Positions 21,743-38,298 of a stretch of 51,032 nucleotides of DNA are shown here, piece by piece. The notes under the pieces were generated by a model. That model was not told where the DNA came from. It searched no databases and saw nothing but the letters and a program-made list of their open reading frames with translations. The translations under genes and the position numbers were made by a program. The number at the start of each line of letters is the position of its first letter. Position 1 is the first letter of the stretch. Source of the stretch: Larix sibirica (taxonomy: Eukaryota; Streptophyta; Pinopsida; Pinales; Pinaceae); assembly GCA_004151065.3 (NCBI GenBank), contig NWUY0304541230.1, positions 1 to 51,032 of the forward strand, read 5' to 3'.

Positions 21743-23639
21743 TGCCCGAAAGCTTCCTATGAGCTCTATAAGTTTACTAAGTTATAAACCCTAAAGACAA
21801 TAAAGACTATATAAATCCTAAAGTATAAATAAAGGGTCTCCTAGCTGGCAGGAAAAGGCTTGCAGGATGGGGTAGACCCGGCTGGTGGTAAGGACTTGCC
21901 TCTTGTCGGGCGGTAAGGACTTTTCTCTCTCGGTTAAGGTTACGCAGAGCAGAGGCCTAGGCTATTTAGAGAGAAACCTATTCTATGGGGGATGTCTCTA
22001 TTACTTTTTGACCTCTACAAAGACTCTTCTACATTGACTGACTTGCCCTTGTTTATAGAACTTACTACCCCCTATGGAGACCTTAGGAGACCAGCCTCTT
22101 TCTCTTTTTCAAAATTATTACATAAAACAGGTCGAAGCCGCTTGTCCTTACTATAATTTGTTTTTCTTATGATTTAGATTGCTGACATCACATTTAATAT
22201 AACCACTTAGATATGGATTTGACATAACATTTTGAATATTTGTTTATTAGACAAGTTAAACAACTATATGCCGCTCATATTATCTCTTATCTCTAGGGAA
22301 GACCGGGTTCCTTACAACAACAATACGGGTTCCTCACAATCTTAACATGCTGACACAACAAACAAGGAAGGGGTTCCTTAACATGCATGGTACGTACGAA
22401 CTGGGAGCTATGAGATCTGCTAGTTGTGGTTGAATTCCACCCCAGAATATATGTTGGATTTATTTGAATAAAATGAAATCTGAAGATGGATTTCTCTTTT
22501 TAAATGGACAAGTGAAACGTATCAATGTGAGTATTACATATTAAAGCGTATAGAGCCTAGAGGAAAGCCCATCACTATATATTATACCTTAATCTATTTT
22601 GAAATATATAACTTTCTTATGCACTGTTAAGATTAACTACAGAAGGTATCCTTTTCTTTTGGGACTACACGGACGAAAGGCTTGCTTGACCAAAGGGAGG
22701 GCAAGGGGGCACAAAACCTTTTGCGAACCCTTGGACGGACACATCCAACTCAACTTCAGATTGTTTGTTGCACTCACGCATGGAGAAATAGGTGCACCTC
22801 TTCGGGAAAGGACCTGGTTTTCATAACATTCTCAATTTGAACTCCGCCTTGCCATTACCAATTACATCTGAACATGACAAGTTAAACATCTAGATGCCAT
22901 TAGATAAGATGAATAAATATGTGGAAGCCACCTTAACTTTAAACCTTTAACACTCCCCTAACTAAGGGAGGAAGTAGCAGGTGCACTTGGCAGCTTCCAT
23001 GATCACAACAGTCCTATCAATTATGCCTAGTGTTTACATATAATTTAAGGACCTATAATTTAGGAATCTGATTACATGATCTACAATCTAGGGCTTATAA
23101 CCTAGCTAATCCAAAATTAGACTTATGTTGGCTTGAGTGTGCAAGACCAATCTTTCTGTTTATTGTAATGCAAAACTGGCTCCACAATTTTGACACAACC
23201 GCAAGATTTATTATGGTCCTAAATTAGGTGTTTTACCCCAATAAGGTAGATTTTACCCATTGACTTACCGGTGGCACTATCTGGGCTTTTATTTCATTGT
23301 GCATTGTTTTCTCTATAAAACACCCTCTCCCTCCTGCGGCTGTTAAACCATAGAAAACATCGCCGTAGAGATAACAGATAAAATACCCTCTATAAAACAC
23401 CCAGGCGATGATGTCTTTTGCCCACATAAGGAGGTCTATTAAAATAACGAACTACCTAAAGATTAACTTGCAGTCTTTTACCTACACCATCTACTGGGTG
23501 GTGAGAGGACCGTCAGTCGGAAAGCCTATCACCATAGGATCTAACCAGTGGAGGCTATAAGTTTAAGATATTAAGCACGGGATCCTGGGAGGCCGCGAAC
23601 CCACCGCATACCGACATAGGGGGATCATATCCTAATTGA
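21743..23639. other. intergenic; one copy of a 31-bp hairpin repeat
   Basis: No gene recognised in about 1.9 kb. GTAAGGACTT is repeated near 21888 and 21912. The 30-base element at 22680-22709 recurs near atp1 (48869-48899). Some of the sequence around 22400-23100 looks nuclear-like, but I could not assign a transposon domain. Confidence 0.35.
22680..22709 (+). repeat. dispersed hairpin repeat, copy 1
   Basis: GCTTGCTTGACC, then AAAGGGAGGGCAAGGGGG. CTTGC and GCAAG can pair. The copy at 48869-48899 differs by two substitutions and one base of length. Confidence 0.7.
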
Positions 23640-24039
23640 GAGCCAGAGTAAGGAGTTCCACCTAAGTGGGAAAGGCAGGAGAGATAGGAGCAGATCAATT
23701 TCTTTCGTTAACCTAGCAGATACAAAGACAGTTTAAGTTGCCCCGATAGCAAAAGATCAAATTCCGGGTGTGAAATAATTCTTTCCAAGTCCAACCCCAG
23801 TAAATGATCCCACGGAGACCATAGTATAGCCCGTACGAAAGCCAGTTAAAAAGCCAGCATATCGCGATGCATCAGTGTAAATAGAATCTCCACTTAGACC
23901 TTAGCCTATAGGCCCAAGGGTAAATCTTCATACAGGAATCTATCCGAAGCAAGTAGGACTTTTCTCCTCTTTCTCTAACCTATTCCACCGGTAACTATGC
24001 TCTTCCATCTTTGGTTAATTCAATGGTTGATATCAATCG
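23640..24039. repeat. degenerate block leading into coding-like repeat
   Basis: Contains ACAGTTTAAGTTG near 23726, sharing the AGTTTAA word of the three-base periodic family, but the frame is not coherent here. No gene is seen. Confidence 0.35.
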
Positions 24040-24930
24040 CAGCAAACAGAGGTAAATGTGGTCAGAGTAGAGCAGCACAAAATAAAGCGCTAGCCCCAGT
24101 ATTACCAGCGAAAGGAGGAACAGAATAATTTACAGCAGTTTAACCTAAAGTAGTAGTTCCAGTACCAGTTGAATCTTCATCCCCAGCATAAGTTAAAACA
24201 GCGTTATTTTCAGCAGTTCCTAGAGAATTCCCGCCGGCATCTTTATATTAATACTCATCTTTAGATTATTCCATCCAAAAGCATCTGCTCTTAGTAGTAC
24301 GCCCATCAAGCCAATGTGGAGATCCTGCCAACAATGGAAAACTGGCTAAAAGGCCATTTTTGTTAAGAATAATTTATTTGAGATCCTGGGATAGGGGGGT
24401 AACCCAATAAACCGCCTTATAAGATAATTTAAGTAAAGTAAGAATGTCAAAATAGAGGATTTAGTTAGATATGCATCAATAAATGGTTGAAACGTATCAT
24501 TCCCGAGAGCATAATTCCCATGAGCCATTGAACTAGCATTCCCAGAAGCACCAGTTTAAGGAGCATAACCAGGAGCAAAAGGATTATTATAAGCAGCAGT
24601 CAAACCGGCATCCTCATTCCCACCATCATTTCAAAAAGCAGTTGAAGTAGCTTTCTTTCTAGCAGCAGTTGAAGCATAAATACTAGAAGCCCTAGTCCAA
24701 GCAGTTCCAGCAGGATCACCAGTTGAGGCTCCATTTGTTGAATCAGCTGTTTAAGTAACAGCAGTCCCAGTATAATCATAAGTCCTAGTTTTAGCTACAC
24801 CAGTTGGAACAGTCAAACCAGCTGAACCAGTAGTCCCAGAAATTCCACCATCAGCAGAATTATTATTCCCAACCCCCGCATCACCAGTTGAACCGGCTTC
24901 TTCCTCATTCCCGGCAGCATTTCCATAAGC
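24040..24930 (-). repeat. largest three-base periodic coding-like block
   Basis: On the minus strand the frame from about 24930 down to 24346 is coherent for roughly 195 codons with three stops, and a second frame (about 24247 to 24062) is coherent for another 60 codons with one stop. Codons are overwhelmingly GCT, ACT, GGT, AAT, GAT, TCT and TAT, giving peptides such as GSTGDAGVGNNNSADGG. The internal stops share the context T-TAA-AC(T/A)-G(C/G)T. A real gene would not conserve its stops, so I treat this as a non-coding repeat whose unit length is a multiple of three. No family is recognised. Confidence 0.55.
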
Positions 24931-25124
24931 TGAAGAGGCAGGCATTCCCAGGAGCAGTTCCATCATAAGTTCCAAGAGCAGTGAAAGGAGCAGCCTTAGT
25001 CTAAGCAGCCTAAGAAAAGGGCAATCTACCTCTCCCTTATGGTCGAGCCCTCCGGACCTAGAGAACATTATCCATTTGCCTAATAAACGACCCGGAGGGA
25101 CTTTCCTGAGGTACGAGGGGAAGG

Positions 25125-25291
25125 ACAATTAATAGGGGTATAATTATCCATTTGCCTAATAAACGTACAATTAATAGGGATAGAATTAGCCATTTCACTA
25201 ATAAACGTACAATTAATAGGGTTAGAATTAGCCATTTAACTAATAAACGTAAAATTAATAGAGTTATAATTAGCCATTTAAATAAGAGGAG
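25125..25291. repeat. 42-bp tandem repeat, four units
   Basis: Units at 25125-25166, 25167-25208, 25209-25250 and 25251-25291, with a partial unit at 25067-25089 separated by about 35 bases. Each contains AATTAATAGGG, TTAGCCATTT and CTAATAAACGT. Because 42 is a multiple of three, the minus-strand frame 25058-25318 stays open and reads as four copies of a 14-residue hydrophobic unit (like KWLILTLLIVRLLV), so the frame is likely a by-product. Confidence 0.9.
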
Positions 25292-25869
25292 AACAAGGAG
25301 CGGCGAGGGGCAACTCAACTGTTTTGTTCACCATCCTTTCTAGACCGGCTCAATTACCTCAACTTAGAGCTTTGCACGGGCTTCAATAACACTTGACTTC
25401 ATGAATCTATGTTCCTAGGCACCATTGCTATTGTTCGGGCCGGGATGGATGGGATGAACCCGGCCAGCCACCAGATACGATTTATTAATTCTTACAGCCA
25501 GCTTTGCTAGGATCTTTCCTACTGCATGAATGTTTGTGCCTCTCCAACCACCTGTACTATTTCACCTTGCATGGGATAGGATCACAGATCTTAATTTTAT
25601 ATTCACGGGCGGGCTTCCAAAACAACCACTTGCTTCTGGAATGCTTAGGAGGTAGGCACTTAGAACATTTCTATTTACTTTCTTCAGCCTACTGGCATTA
25701 CTTCTGTATACCAGGTCCTGACTGGTCTGCTTCCCCTGAAGCAACAGGCAGAGTTGGTCCTGCGCCTTGGTTAGGATAACCTAACTAAAGGGATAACCTT
25801 TTCGGATAAAACCTAGCTTTGAGAGAAAGAAAGCGCTTTCGGTAACTAGAGGTTTCGAAGAAAGACAGT
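25292..25869. other. intergenic, nothing recognised
   Basis: TTCGGGCCGGGATG with a following CCAGATACG near 25434-25480 recurs in part near 28234-28262. Short opposed frames here show no family. Confidence 0.4.
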
Positions 25870-27094
25870 GTAATATACATTACCCTTTTCCAACCCCATT
25901 TAGTGGTAAATTTTGGAGGTCACTGGGAATGAGACATACTCTTTTATAGATGGGTTCTTAGGCTATCATAAAATTTGGATAATAGCGGAGGTTCTTAAAT
26001 AAAAAAACTACATTTGCTACTAAATATGGGTCATATGCTTCTAATGGAATGCCCTTCGGATTGACGAATGCACTTGTTGTGTTTTAAAAGGGTGTAGTTA
26101 CAGCATTTAGGGAATATATTCATATTTTTGTGGAGGCATATTTGGATGACTATACAAAAATATATAGTTTTGAAAGGATCATGCTATGAATCCCAGGCTT
26201 ATGTTGGATAGGTTTTGACAGATGTAGTTATTGTTGAATATTGAAAAGTGCATCTTCTCTTCTGTACCTTGTTTAGCATGTTGTTGGGGCATATAGTGTA
26301 CAAGGAAGGACTATTGGTTGATCCTACCAAGATTTTAGTAATTAACTTGCCTATGCCGAGGAATATATCAGCGCTGCAGTCTACTTTGGGACACACGAGG
26401 TAATACCATAGGATTATTTGGGGGTATGCAGAGTTTCCCATGCCAATGGAGGAATTTCTATGCAAAGGAGTGCCATTTTTCAAGATAAAAGCCTATGAAG
26501 CAGGGTTTATATATTATTTTATGTGCGGGGCAGAGGATGCATTGACCCAAGATCACTCAACAGAGACTATCGCAATGTTTCTTTTTTAGCACATTATCAT
26601 GAGATTTGGATGTCCAAATAGCCTCACTAGCAATCAGGATCAACATTTATTGGTGGAGAAGTGGCTATGCCAGTAAGAGAGTTAATGATCCATCACCACA
26701 AGACAACATCGTATCATCCACAGGCTAATGGAATGACAATGGCATTCAACAAGATGATGGAATGTGGATTTACCAAGGTGTGCTCGTTTAATAGGGATAA
26801 TTGGGATGAAATAATTCCTATCATTCAATGGGATTGTAAAACTACATGCAAGACCTTTACAAAGCACACACCATTTAATTTGGTGTATGGCATGGAGACA
26901 ATTATGTCGCTAGAATATTTTATACTGAGCCTACATATAGCCATAGCCATGTAGATGTTAGAAATACAACAATTATATGATAGGATATGTATGCCGGTAC
27001 AACTAGAAGAACACAGATTTATGGTGGGATACCATAAAATGGTACAAAATAGACACCAAAAGGCATGGCACAATAAGTATATCAGGAACAAATA
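25870..27094 (+). mobile_element. dead Ty3/gypsy pol fragment: reverse transcriptase end joined to integrase end
   Basis: Reverse transcriptase motifs appear in order: LPFSN, SFIDGFLGYHKI, KKTTFATKYGS, NGMPFGL and the catalytic YLDDY (about 26131), then LLGHIVYKEGLLVDP and the STLGHT segment (to about 26400). RNase H and the first half of integrase are missing; the frame passes near 26500 straight into the integrase core (TETIAMFLF, RFGCP, then HHKTTSYHPQANG and TPFNLVYG at 26685-26910) and ends with VQLEEHRFMVGYH and AWHNKYI near 27080. The integrase acidic residues are lost (the SDQG-type site reads SNQD, and the usual Glu after HPQANG is replaced). Several stops and at least two frameshifts break the frame. 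This is a nuclear plant retrotransposon family, so the piece was captured from the nucleus. The N-terminal part of RT is missing here and a matching piece lies at 29571-29990. Confidence 0.9.
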
Positions 27095-27169
27095 GGTTGA
27101 ACGGGGGGGATATTATAAGAGTAATAACGGCAAGTGATAAGGCAAGTCAATAACTAGAGTAAGCTGTTC
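27095..27169. other. right flank of the gypsy fragment
   Basis: After AGGAACAAATAG the resemblance to integrase ends; no LTR or target duplication is visible. Confidence 0.4.
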
Positions 27170-27440
27170 CAAATCGATACCCAGCAGTATATGCGTATGA
27201 TTCTGTTTCTGATGATCAAGATTGATAGCCTTATGTATCCAGATCCAGACCCAGTTACTTATGATCCAAGTAAAGATCCAGATTGAGACCCTGGTAATGA
27301 TCCAGTCAATGAACCATAAGCAGTAGTAGCATATTCTTCACCAATGAGAGATCTATAGTAACCAGTAGCAAAAACCAACTTATCCATTTACAGATCCGAA
27401 TCCAGTATCTTTACCAGGTGCACTAGCAGCGATGACTTAC
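27170..27440. repeat. degenerate GATCCAGA / GATCCAGT repeat
   Basis: GATCCAGACCCAG, GATCCAAGTAAAGATCCAG and ATGATCCAGTCAATG recur. One plus-strand frame reads as Asp/Pro-rich for short stretches, another resemblance to the periodic blocks. Confidence 0.5.
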
Positions 27441-28539
27441 TATCTATAACGAAGATGACTTCGTACCTTGGCTTGGCCGGGCTAGTTACCGAAAGCATAC
27501 GAGCGAGTCATTACTTAACTTAAAGGAAGGCACTTTATTTATTTAGTTATTAATCCGTTTATTGGTTAATTCAACGAGCTAGCCCGTAGCAAGCCGAAAC
27601 TTCCCTCTCAGCATCAGTGGTCAACAACCTAGCCCACTCAATCCCGAACGAAATAGGAACGTGCGAACTTACTTAATAAATAGGGGATATTTATATACGA
27701 GATTAGCTAAGCTAGAAGATAAGCTATGACGGGAAGGGATGCTGGGCAATATGCTGGTTCTGATGGTAGTGGATAAGCACCCTCTTCACTAAGGGTCAGT
27801 GCCTTGGCATATGGGAAATTCACTACTGAAAGGTGGCGTGGCTACCCCATTCCATTTATATATTTTATAAATTATTCAATAGCGTAATTACGTATATAAT
27901 TAATGATTGGAAGATCCAGGATGAAATCAAGTCAATATAAGTCTCGCCTGCTTGCGTATCCTCTGTGAACCTGGCCTTATGGTAGATTATCATTTGACTT
28001 ATTGGGTGGAGTTAGTAATAAATAGGATGCTTAGCAGTCATAGAAAGGCGAGGCACTTGATTGGAAGACGAAATATACAAGACGGACGGGGGGACACGGA
28101 TGACATAGGAGGGAGAGACGTGTTGGGACGTATGAAGTATGAGACACTCATACTCGATCTCTATATGGCATTACTTGTACACTTGCTTGAGGAATGAAAT
28201 GGAGGGAGGTACGGCACTATCTTTTTTCTTTTCGGGCCGGGATGAACCAACCCCCAGATATGCTTTTATAAATATGGAGAGATATAATATATAAAAGAAA
28301 TATATGGTCCCCACTCCCAATGGTTTATTCGAAACACTTATTCGTTCCTCATCCAAACAGCTTTCCCCCCGGTACCCCACTCAATTGAAGTTGATCCTCG
28401 TCCGACCGATCCAGCCAGAAGAAAACGACTAGCCGCACTTCGTCCCTAAAGCAAGATCTAAAAGCCATGCCGGTCCGTAAATCCCAAGAAGCTTATGAAA
28501 TGCGATTTGAGATATATAAAACCCTAGGTTGTGGGGGTT
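27441..28539. other. intergenic; promoter-like motif near 27892
   Basis: TTACGTATATAATTAATG at 27888-27905 is close to the GTATATAATG motif. No gene recognised. Confidence 0.35.
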
Positions 28540-28820
28540 CCAGAGGCATATTGGCTCAATCGGGTTCAATCCGGATGCAATCGCTAGCTTTATGGCTGTC
28601 AAGGTCGCTATCGCTCTTACTAGCTGGCTTTATGGCTGCCCGAACTCCTAGGTTATAGTTGACGAGAGGAATAGTGCTGGACTCATTCGCTGGCTGCTAG
28701 ATATAACAATCGGTTAGTGCTAGACGTAATAATTGGATAGTTATATAACCATTTGGTTAGTGCTGGACTCATTCGTTGGCTGCCTGACCTAACTCGCTGG
28801 CTGAAGGGCTCGAGGTTCAG
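28540..28820. repeat. degenerate GGCTTTATGGCTG / TTAGTGCT repeat
   Basis: AGCTTTATGGCTG and TGGCTTTATGGCTG, then GGTTAGTGCTGGACTCATTCG-like and TCGCTGGCTGC words, recur with irregular spacing. Confidence 0.55.
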
Positions 28821-29129
28821 GGATGGCTCGCAAAGCTCAACGGAATCCCATCCCTTCCCCGAGCTGCTAGGTTAGAGTTCAGGAAGTGGCCTAAGGAGAC
28901 CGAATCAATCAGCGAAAGGAAACAAAAGAATCTGGTTAGTCGCAGTCACCTGGTTATGTTTGCTTTAACTGGAAACTATAATAAAGATGAAAAAGAGAGG
29001 AGCGTAGCCTTAGCTGTGTGGCGTTTAAAGTTCTCAAATGATCAATAATTCTACTGGGGTAACTAACTCGCATTTCTCTTTAACCAAATATCTGAGTTCC
29101 AGCAAGTTCTGAATGCTATGCTAATTCAT
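28821..29129. other. intergenic, nothing recognised
   Basis: No gene or clear repeat. Confidence 0.4.
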
Positions 29130-29290
29130 TAAATAACTCGCCCGACCTAAGTTTATTGCCCAACCTGTCTGAGCTATAAGACCTGTCTTACCTAGCAGAT
29201 TTGTATAAGTTATGGAACCTGTGTAACCTAGTTGACCTGTACCAGCTATATAACCTGTATTATCTAGAGGACCTGTGTTCCGGGGAGCTA
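29130..29290 (-). repeat. ACAGGT-core minisatellite
   Basis: On the minus strand ACAGGT or close variants recur about eight times with 15-18 base spacing, so the frame 29121-29381 shows a TG every five or six residues. It is a repeat by-product. Confidence 0.6.
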
Positions 29291-29570
29291 CAGGAAGGAA
29301 GAACCATCTGAACAGCCCACTTTGATGGATTAAAGGAAGACTATACACATAGAGCATGGGCTTGGGGAACATCATCACCATTGGGACTTATTGGATTCAG
29401 GACTCACGAAGGATGGATGGATGCATGGATGGAATTACACGGCCCAAAGCAAGCATCACACCACTTATATATCGCCTTTTTGTTCCGGGCTTCGGCATTT
29501 GCAGTTTTAGGAAACTGAAGGTCACCAAATAGTACAAGATATAGGGGATACCAGTAGTCCCATGTATTAT

Positions 29571-29990
29571 CATGAGCCGCTGCGGATGAAGCGGTTTAAT
29601 ATTGGGACCAAAGAAGAGCTTCAACTTGTTGTGATAGGGGATCACTGGGATGAGCTTACAGTCACATAGATTGTAGCTCTGCTCCGTGAATATGATAATA
29701 TGTTTCCCTGAAGCTTTACCGAGATGAAAGGCATTGTTGGAGATCTTAGGGAAATGAAGATTGAATTAAAGCCCGACGCTCGACCGATTTCAAAGAGACC
29801 ATACAGGATGAACCCACATTATAAGGAGTAGGTTAAATAGTAAATTGAGAAAATATTAGATGCAGGGTTTATCTTTCTAGTGGAGGAGTTAGATTGGATA
29901 AGTTCTATAGTCATACAGGGCAAAAAAAGGGAGAATCCACATTACTACCTACTTCAGGGGCCATATCAAATAGAGCTCATATAAAGCTGG
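29571..29990 (+). mobile_element. dead Ty3/gypsy fragment: start of reverse transcriptase
   Basis: The frame beginning near 29571 reads PLRMKRFNIGT, then LLREYDNMFP, FTEMKGIVGDLREMKIELK, PDARPISKRPYRMNPHYKE and ILDAGFIFLVEELDWISSIV, the conserved lead-in to reverse transcriptase of plant Ty3/gypsy elements of the same family as 25870-27094. Five stops interrupt it (after TVT, after NMFP, after HYKE and a close pair after VK). Similarity fades near 29960 at the point where KKxGxIRIC would be expected, close to where the other piece begins. Both lie on the plus strand, but in reversed order, so either one element was split and permuted or two copies were captured. Confidence 0.85.
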
Positions 29991-29999
29991 ATAAGAAGA

Positions 30000-35150
<5,151 letters not shown>

Positions 35151-37420
35151 TAAAGTTTCAGGATACCCTTGCAACCATTCATCAAATTGACGCTATCCCG
35201 AAGTTAGTGTCACCTCCTACTATCAGTGATTTTCAATTCTGTGTCTATTTGTTACATTTCCACATCGGTCGGTTCCATGTAATATGATACCTTATTTTTG
35301 TCATCCAATGTACGCATGCGTACTCCATTCGTTCCTAGTGTTCCCTTTACTTCATCTTGGATGGTCCCTTCCCTTTCAACTTCATCATCTGTAGGTGTAT
35401 CTTACGTAGGCCAAACCTATATCACCTATGGTATCAATTGCAGGACCGGTTTTACCACTGCGTTCCCATCAACCACCTAAACAGTGATCCCTAATTCCAT
35501 GGGCTCTAGTGCCCATGTTTTGCACTCCGATGACTTCACCCGGGAGCCATTTCTCCCATGAAGTTGCTTTACCCATATCTCAAGCCCATTAGCTCAGTTT
35601 TCTATGCTGTATGCACTGTAAGTTATACTTTCATGACTACTGTCACCCCATGGTCTTGTTTCTATTTGTGCAGATCATCTGTTCGGGAGCCTTTTATCCG
35701 TCATTTTTCACAGGTTCATCGCCTCACCTTCAGGTATAATTCCTAAAAATGGCCTATAGGTAGCATGTTCCCTATTAGAATGTTGTATTTGCTTTGGTTT
35801 CCATCCATGAATGTACCTTTAGGTCCCCCCAACCTGTTCAGGCACGTGGCTTAACCCATCCATCTTGCATTTTTCCCGTGCTCGGCAATAGTTTTCCACC
35901 TACATGGGTTTCCTCGAATAATACCCTATTGCATATTGGCTCCCATGCCATCAAATTGACTTTACAATTGATAGTTCGTATAGACCACATACCAGAGATT
36001 GCCTCATGCCCCTTCTCATCATGTTGTTGGTTTTTTATCCCAAACTATCGAGCACTTTATGGCCAACTAGCATATTATGTTATACTTAATCACACATCAT
36101 TAGCAATCCACTGCTTCATCCATACTATGATATTGATGAACATTATTATGTCTCCATTCACCTACCCCAAGGATATTTCCATCAATGTCCCCACCCCCTG
36201 CTTGCTTCCATTTTGCTTTCTCCACATGATCAAAGTTGAACTTGCTCACATTTTGGGGCATCTATCTCCTTGTTCGCATTAACACCTTTTCTTTTTTTAA
36301 ATGTAAAAGCTACCATTCTAGTAGTACTTTTCTAGTAGTACTTTATCTCAATCATCTCTTATTTGGCAGCATCATTCATTGCCTTTGTTCAAAGCATCCT
36401 GCGTTGAGCCACCCTTTTAACACCTTGGAGTCTGTCTGCTTCAATACCCCATACAGTTTTTTACAGTTTTTAATCTCCTTAAGTTTCCCTCATCCAGGTT
36501 TTTAATTCCTGATCATCAGTTCTATTTACCCTTTTATTTGTAATAATAAGTCATAGCCTATTTGATTGACTATTCCTATTAGAGCTTTCCAGTAACTGCC
36601 AGATAAACCTTACCATTATTCTCTGAATAAAATAAGTTTTGAGCCCATCTCTCATTGCCGTCCTCGTCCATTATTGCCTCAATCAGTCACATTTGCTTTA
36701 CTATATCCAGCACCTCATGTCAGTTTTAAGGGGTTCCATTAGACCTTGATTCCAGTGGGCCTTTCCCTATCGACATCAGCACATGTATTCTAGGGGCATT
36801 GGTCTAAAGGCTGCTTTCTTACCTTGTTCCTATTTGCATCATTGGTGGGTCACCTCGGACCAGGCAAGAAGAGACATCATTGCTCTTTTACTTGGTAGTT
36901 TCTAACATGCTTGACTTCAGCTCACCATCGCACCGTTGAGATTCGTACATATATCCATGATCTAGCCTCAGATGCAGTTCCCTTTATTTGATGGGCTCAA
37001 TTCCACCATTCTAAGCACCCTTAGTTTAAGCTTCCATTTAGCTAGCTCATATCAGATCCTCAGAGCCCCTTTCCTATTCAGTACGGCTTATCCAGTTGTA
37101 TCCCCCCTTCAAATTAAAAGACCTTTTTTATCTGACAACTCCAACATCTACAACTACTTTTACTGCTACGACCTAAGTGATACGACAGCTAGTTCCAACA
37201 ATAAGTTTATCATGCTTATAAAAAAAGATGCAGCCTCCCCAAAATAGGCAAGTCATAATTGTATTTAACCCACTAAAAGTAAGGCGAATCACTAATTATA
37301 CCTCACCAAAAAAAGACGAGTCACTCACTTCCCAAGACCCCAAAAGACATAAAATAGAAGGACTACACCAATGTAATTTGAGGATAAAAAATATAGAGTT
37401 ATTACTGCACCAGTAAACCC
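35151..37420. other. pyrimidine-rich stretch, origin unknown
   Basis: About 2.2 kb with a plus strand rich in C and T and composition unlike the AT-rich island before it. Many plus frames are open because of composition (for example 35794-36282, 162 codons), but none is recognised. On the minus strand a frame is open for about 65 codons (36046 down to 35838) with a mixed, protein-like composition including MWSIRTINCKVNLMAWEP, ending in TGA; I could not name it. The stretch may be a nuclear-derived, decayed piece, but this is not shown. Confidence 0.3.
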
Positions 37421-37870
37421 AGAAAGGTCCTTCTGATCAACCCTTTTTAATTAAGGAGAAATAACTTACTTATAGTTCGAGAAGCGGTCAACCTTTATAA
37501 CGAATGAGTTCGGGAAGCACCCTTCTAACGAATGAGTTAGGAAAGCAGTAAACCTTAAAATGATAGGGGAGGAAAGGTCAACCGGGGTTAAATAGTATCA
37601 ATTTCAATATACGTGATTGAAACCTTTTATTACTGCTAAATCTGACAGCCTTACCAAATTCATTATATTATCCTTTTACTTATCTTCGCAGAAGATAAGG
37701 TATAACCGATCCTCCTAGGCAGAGCCCCCCGCAAGCAACCCAGCCCAGCTTCGATCTTTATTTCCATTCATGTTTCTCCTATCATTAACCCCCCGATCGG
37801 CACCTACCTTATGGATGCCGCTTGCTGCCTGTTGGGACAACCTTTTTCCCCCCCTTACGACTTATAGGAG
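37421..37870. other. intergenic with small AACGAATGAGTT repeats
   Basis: AACGAATGAGTTCGGGAAGC and AACGAATGAGTTAGGAAAGC are adjacent near 37499 and 37528, so a 29-bp unit is duplicated. No gene. Confidence 0.5.
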
Positions 37871-38007
37871 AATTGGTGGAGGCTAGCAATTTGTGTGTGT
37901 AGGCAACTACGATTGATCTATACCCTATAAGGAAAGGGATAAACTAAACTCGCTATGCTAAAGGGATAGCCTAAATTCTGTCAATATTGTAGTTGCCTAC
38001 ACCAATT
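37871..38007. repeat. inverted repeat, interrupted hairpin
   Basis: GTGTAGGCAACTAC (37897-37910) pairs perfectly with GTAGTTGCCTACAC (37989-38002). Outside it AATTGGTG (37871-37878) pairs with CACCAATT (38000-38007), so the left arm carries an extra stretch of about 20 bases. The loop is about 78 bases. It resembles a small inverted-repeat element or a transcript 3'-end stem-loop. Confidence 0.75.
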
Positions 38008-38298
38008 CTGAAGAACCGGATAAGGTTATCAGAAATAATCCCTGGATCCTTTCATCCCTTAATTCCTTAAAAAGGTAATCACTCCTATTTTTAGCCCCCT
38101 AAAGAGAGAGCTCAGGCAGGCTTCTAAAGAATCTAGGCACAAATACTGAATAACCGGGTTCTTCCCTACCTAAAGGGTGATTACTTTACCTTACTTTTGG
38201 TTAGGGGAGTAGGGAGGGATCGAGGAGCCTAGCCTACAGGCAGGCCGACCAAAGGGAAGGGAGAGGCTCGCAACCTTATTCATTCCACTTGGCATGAT

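Noticed and set aside
25125-25291. CRISPR-like array
   Set aside because: The 42-bp units are adjacent with no unique spacers; it is a simple tandem repeat in an organelle genome.
35794-36282. 162-codon plus-strand open frame
   Set aside because: The stretch is pyrimidine-rich, several frames are open at once and no family resemblance was found.
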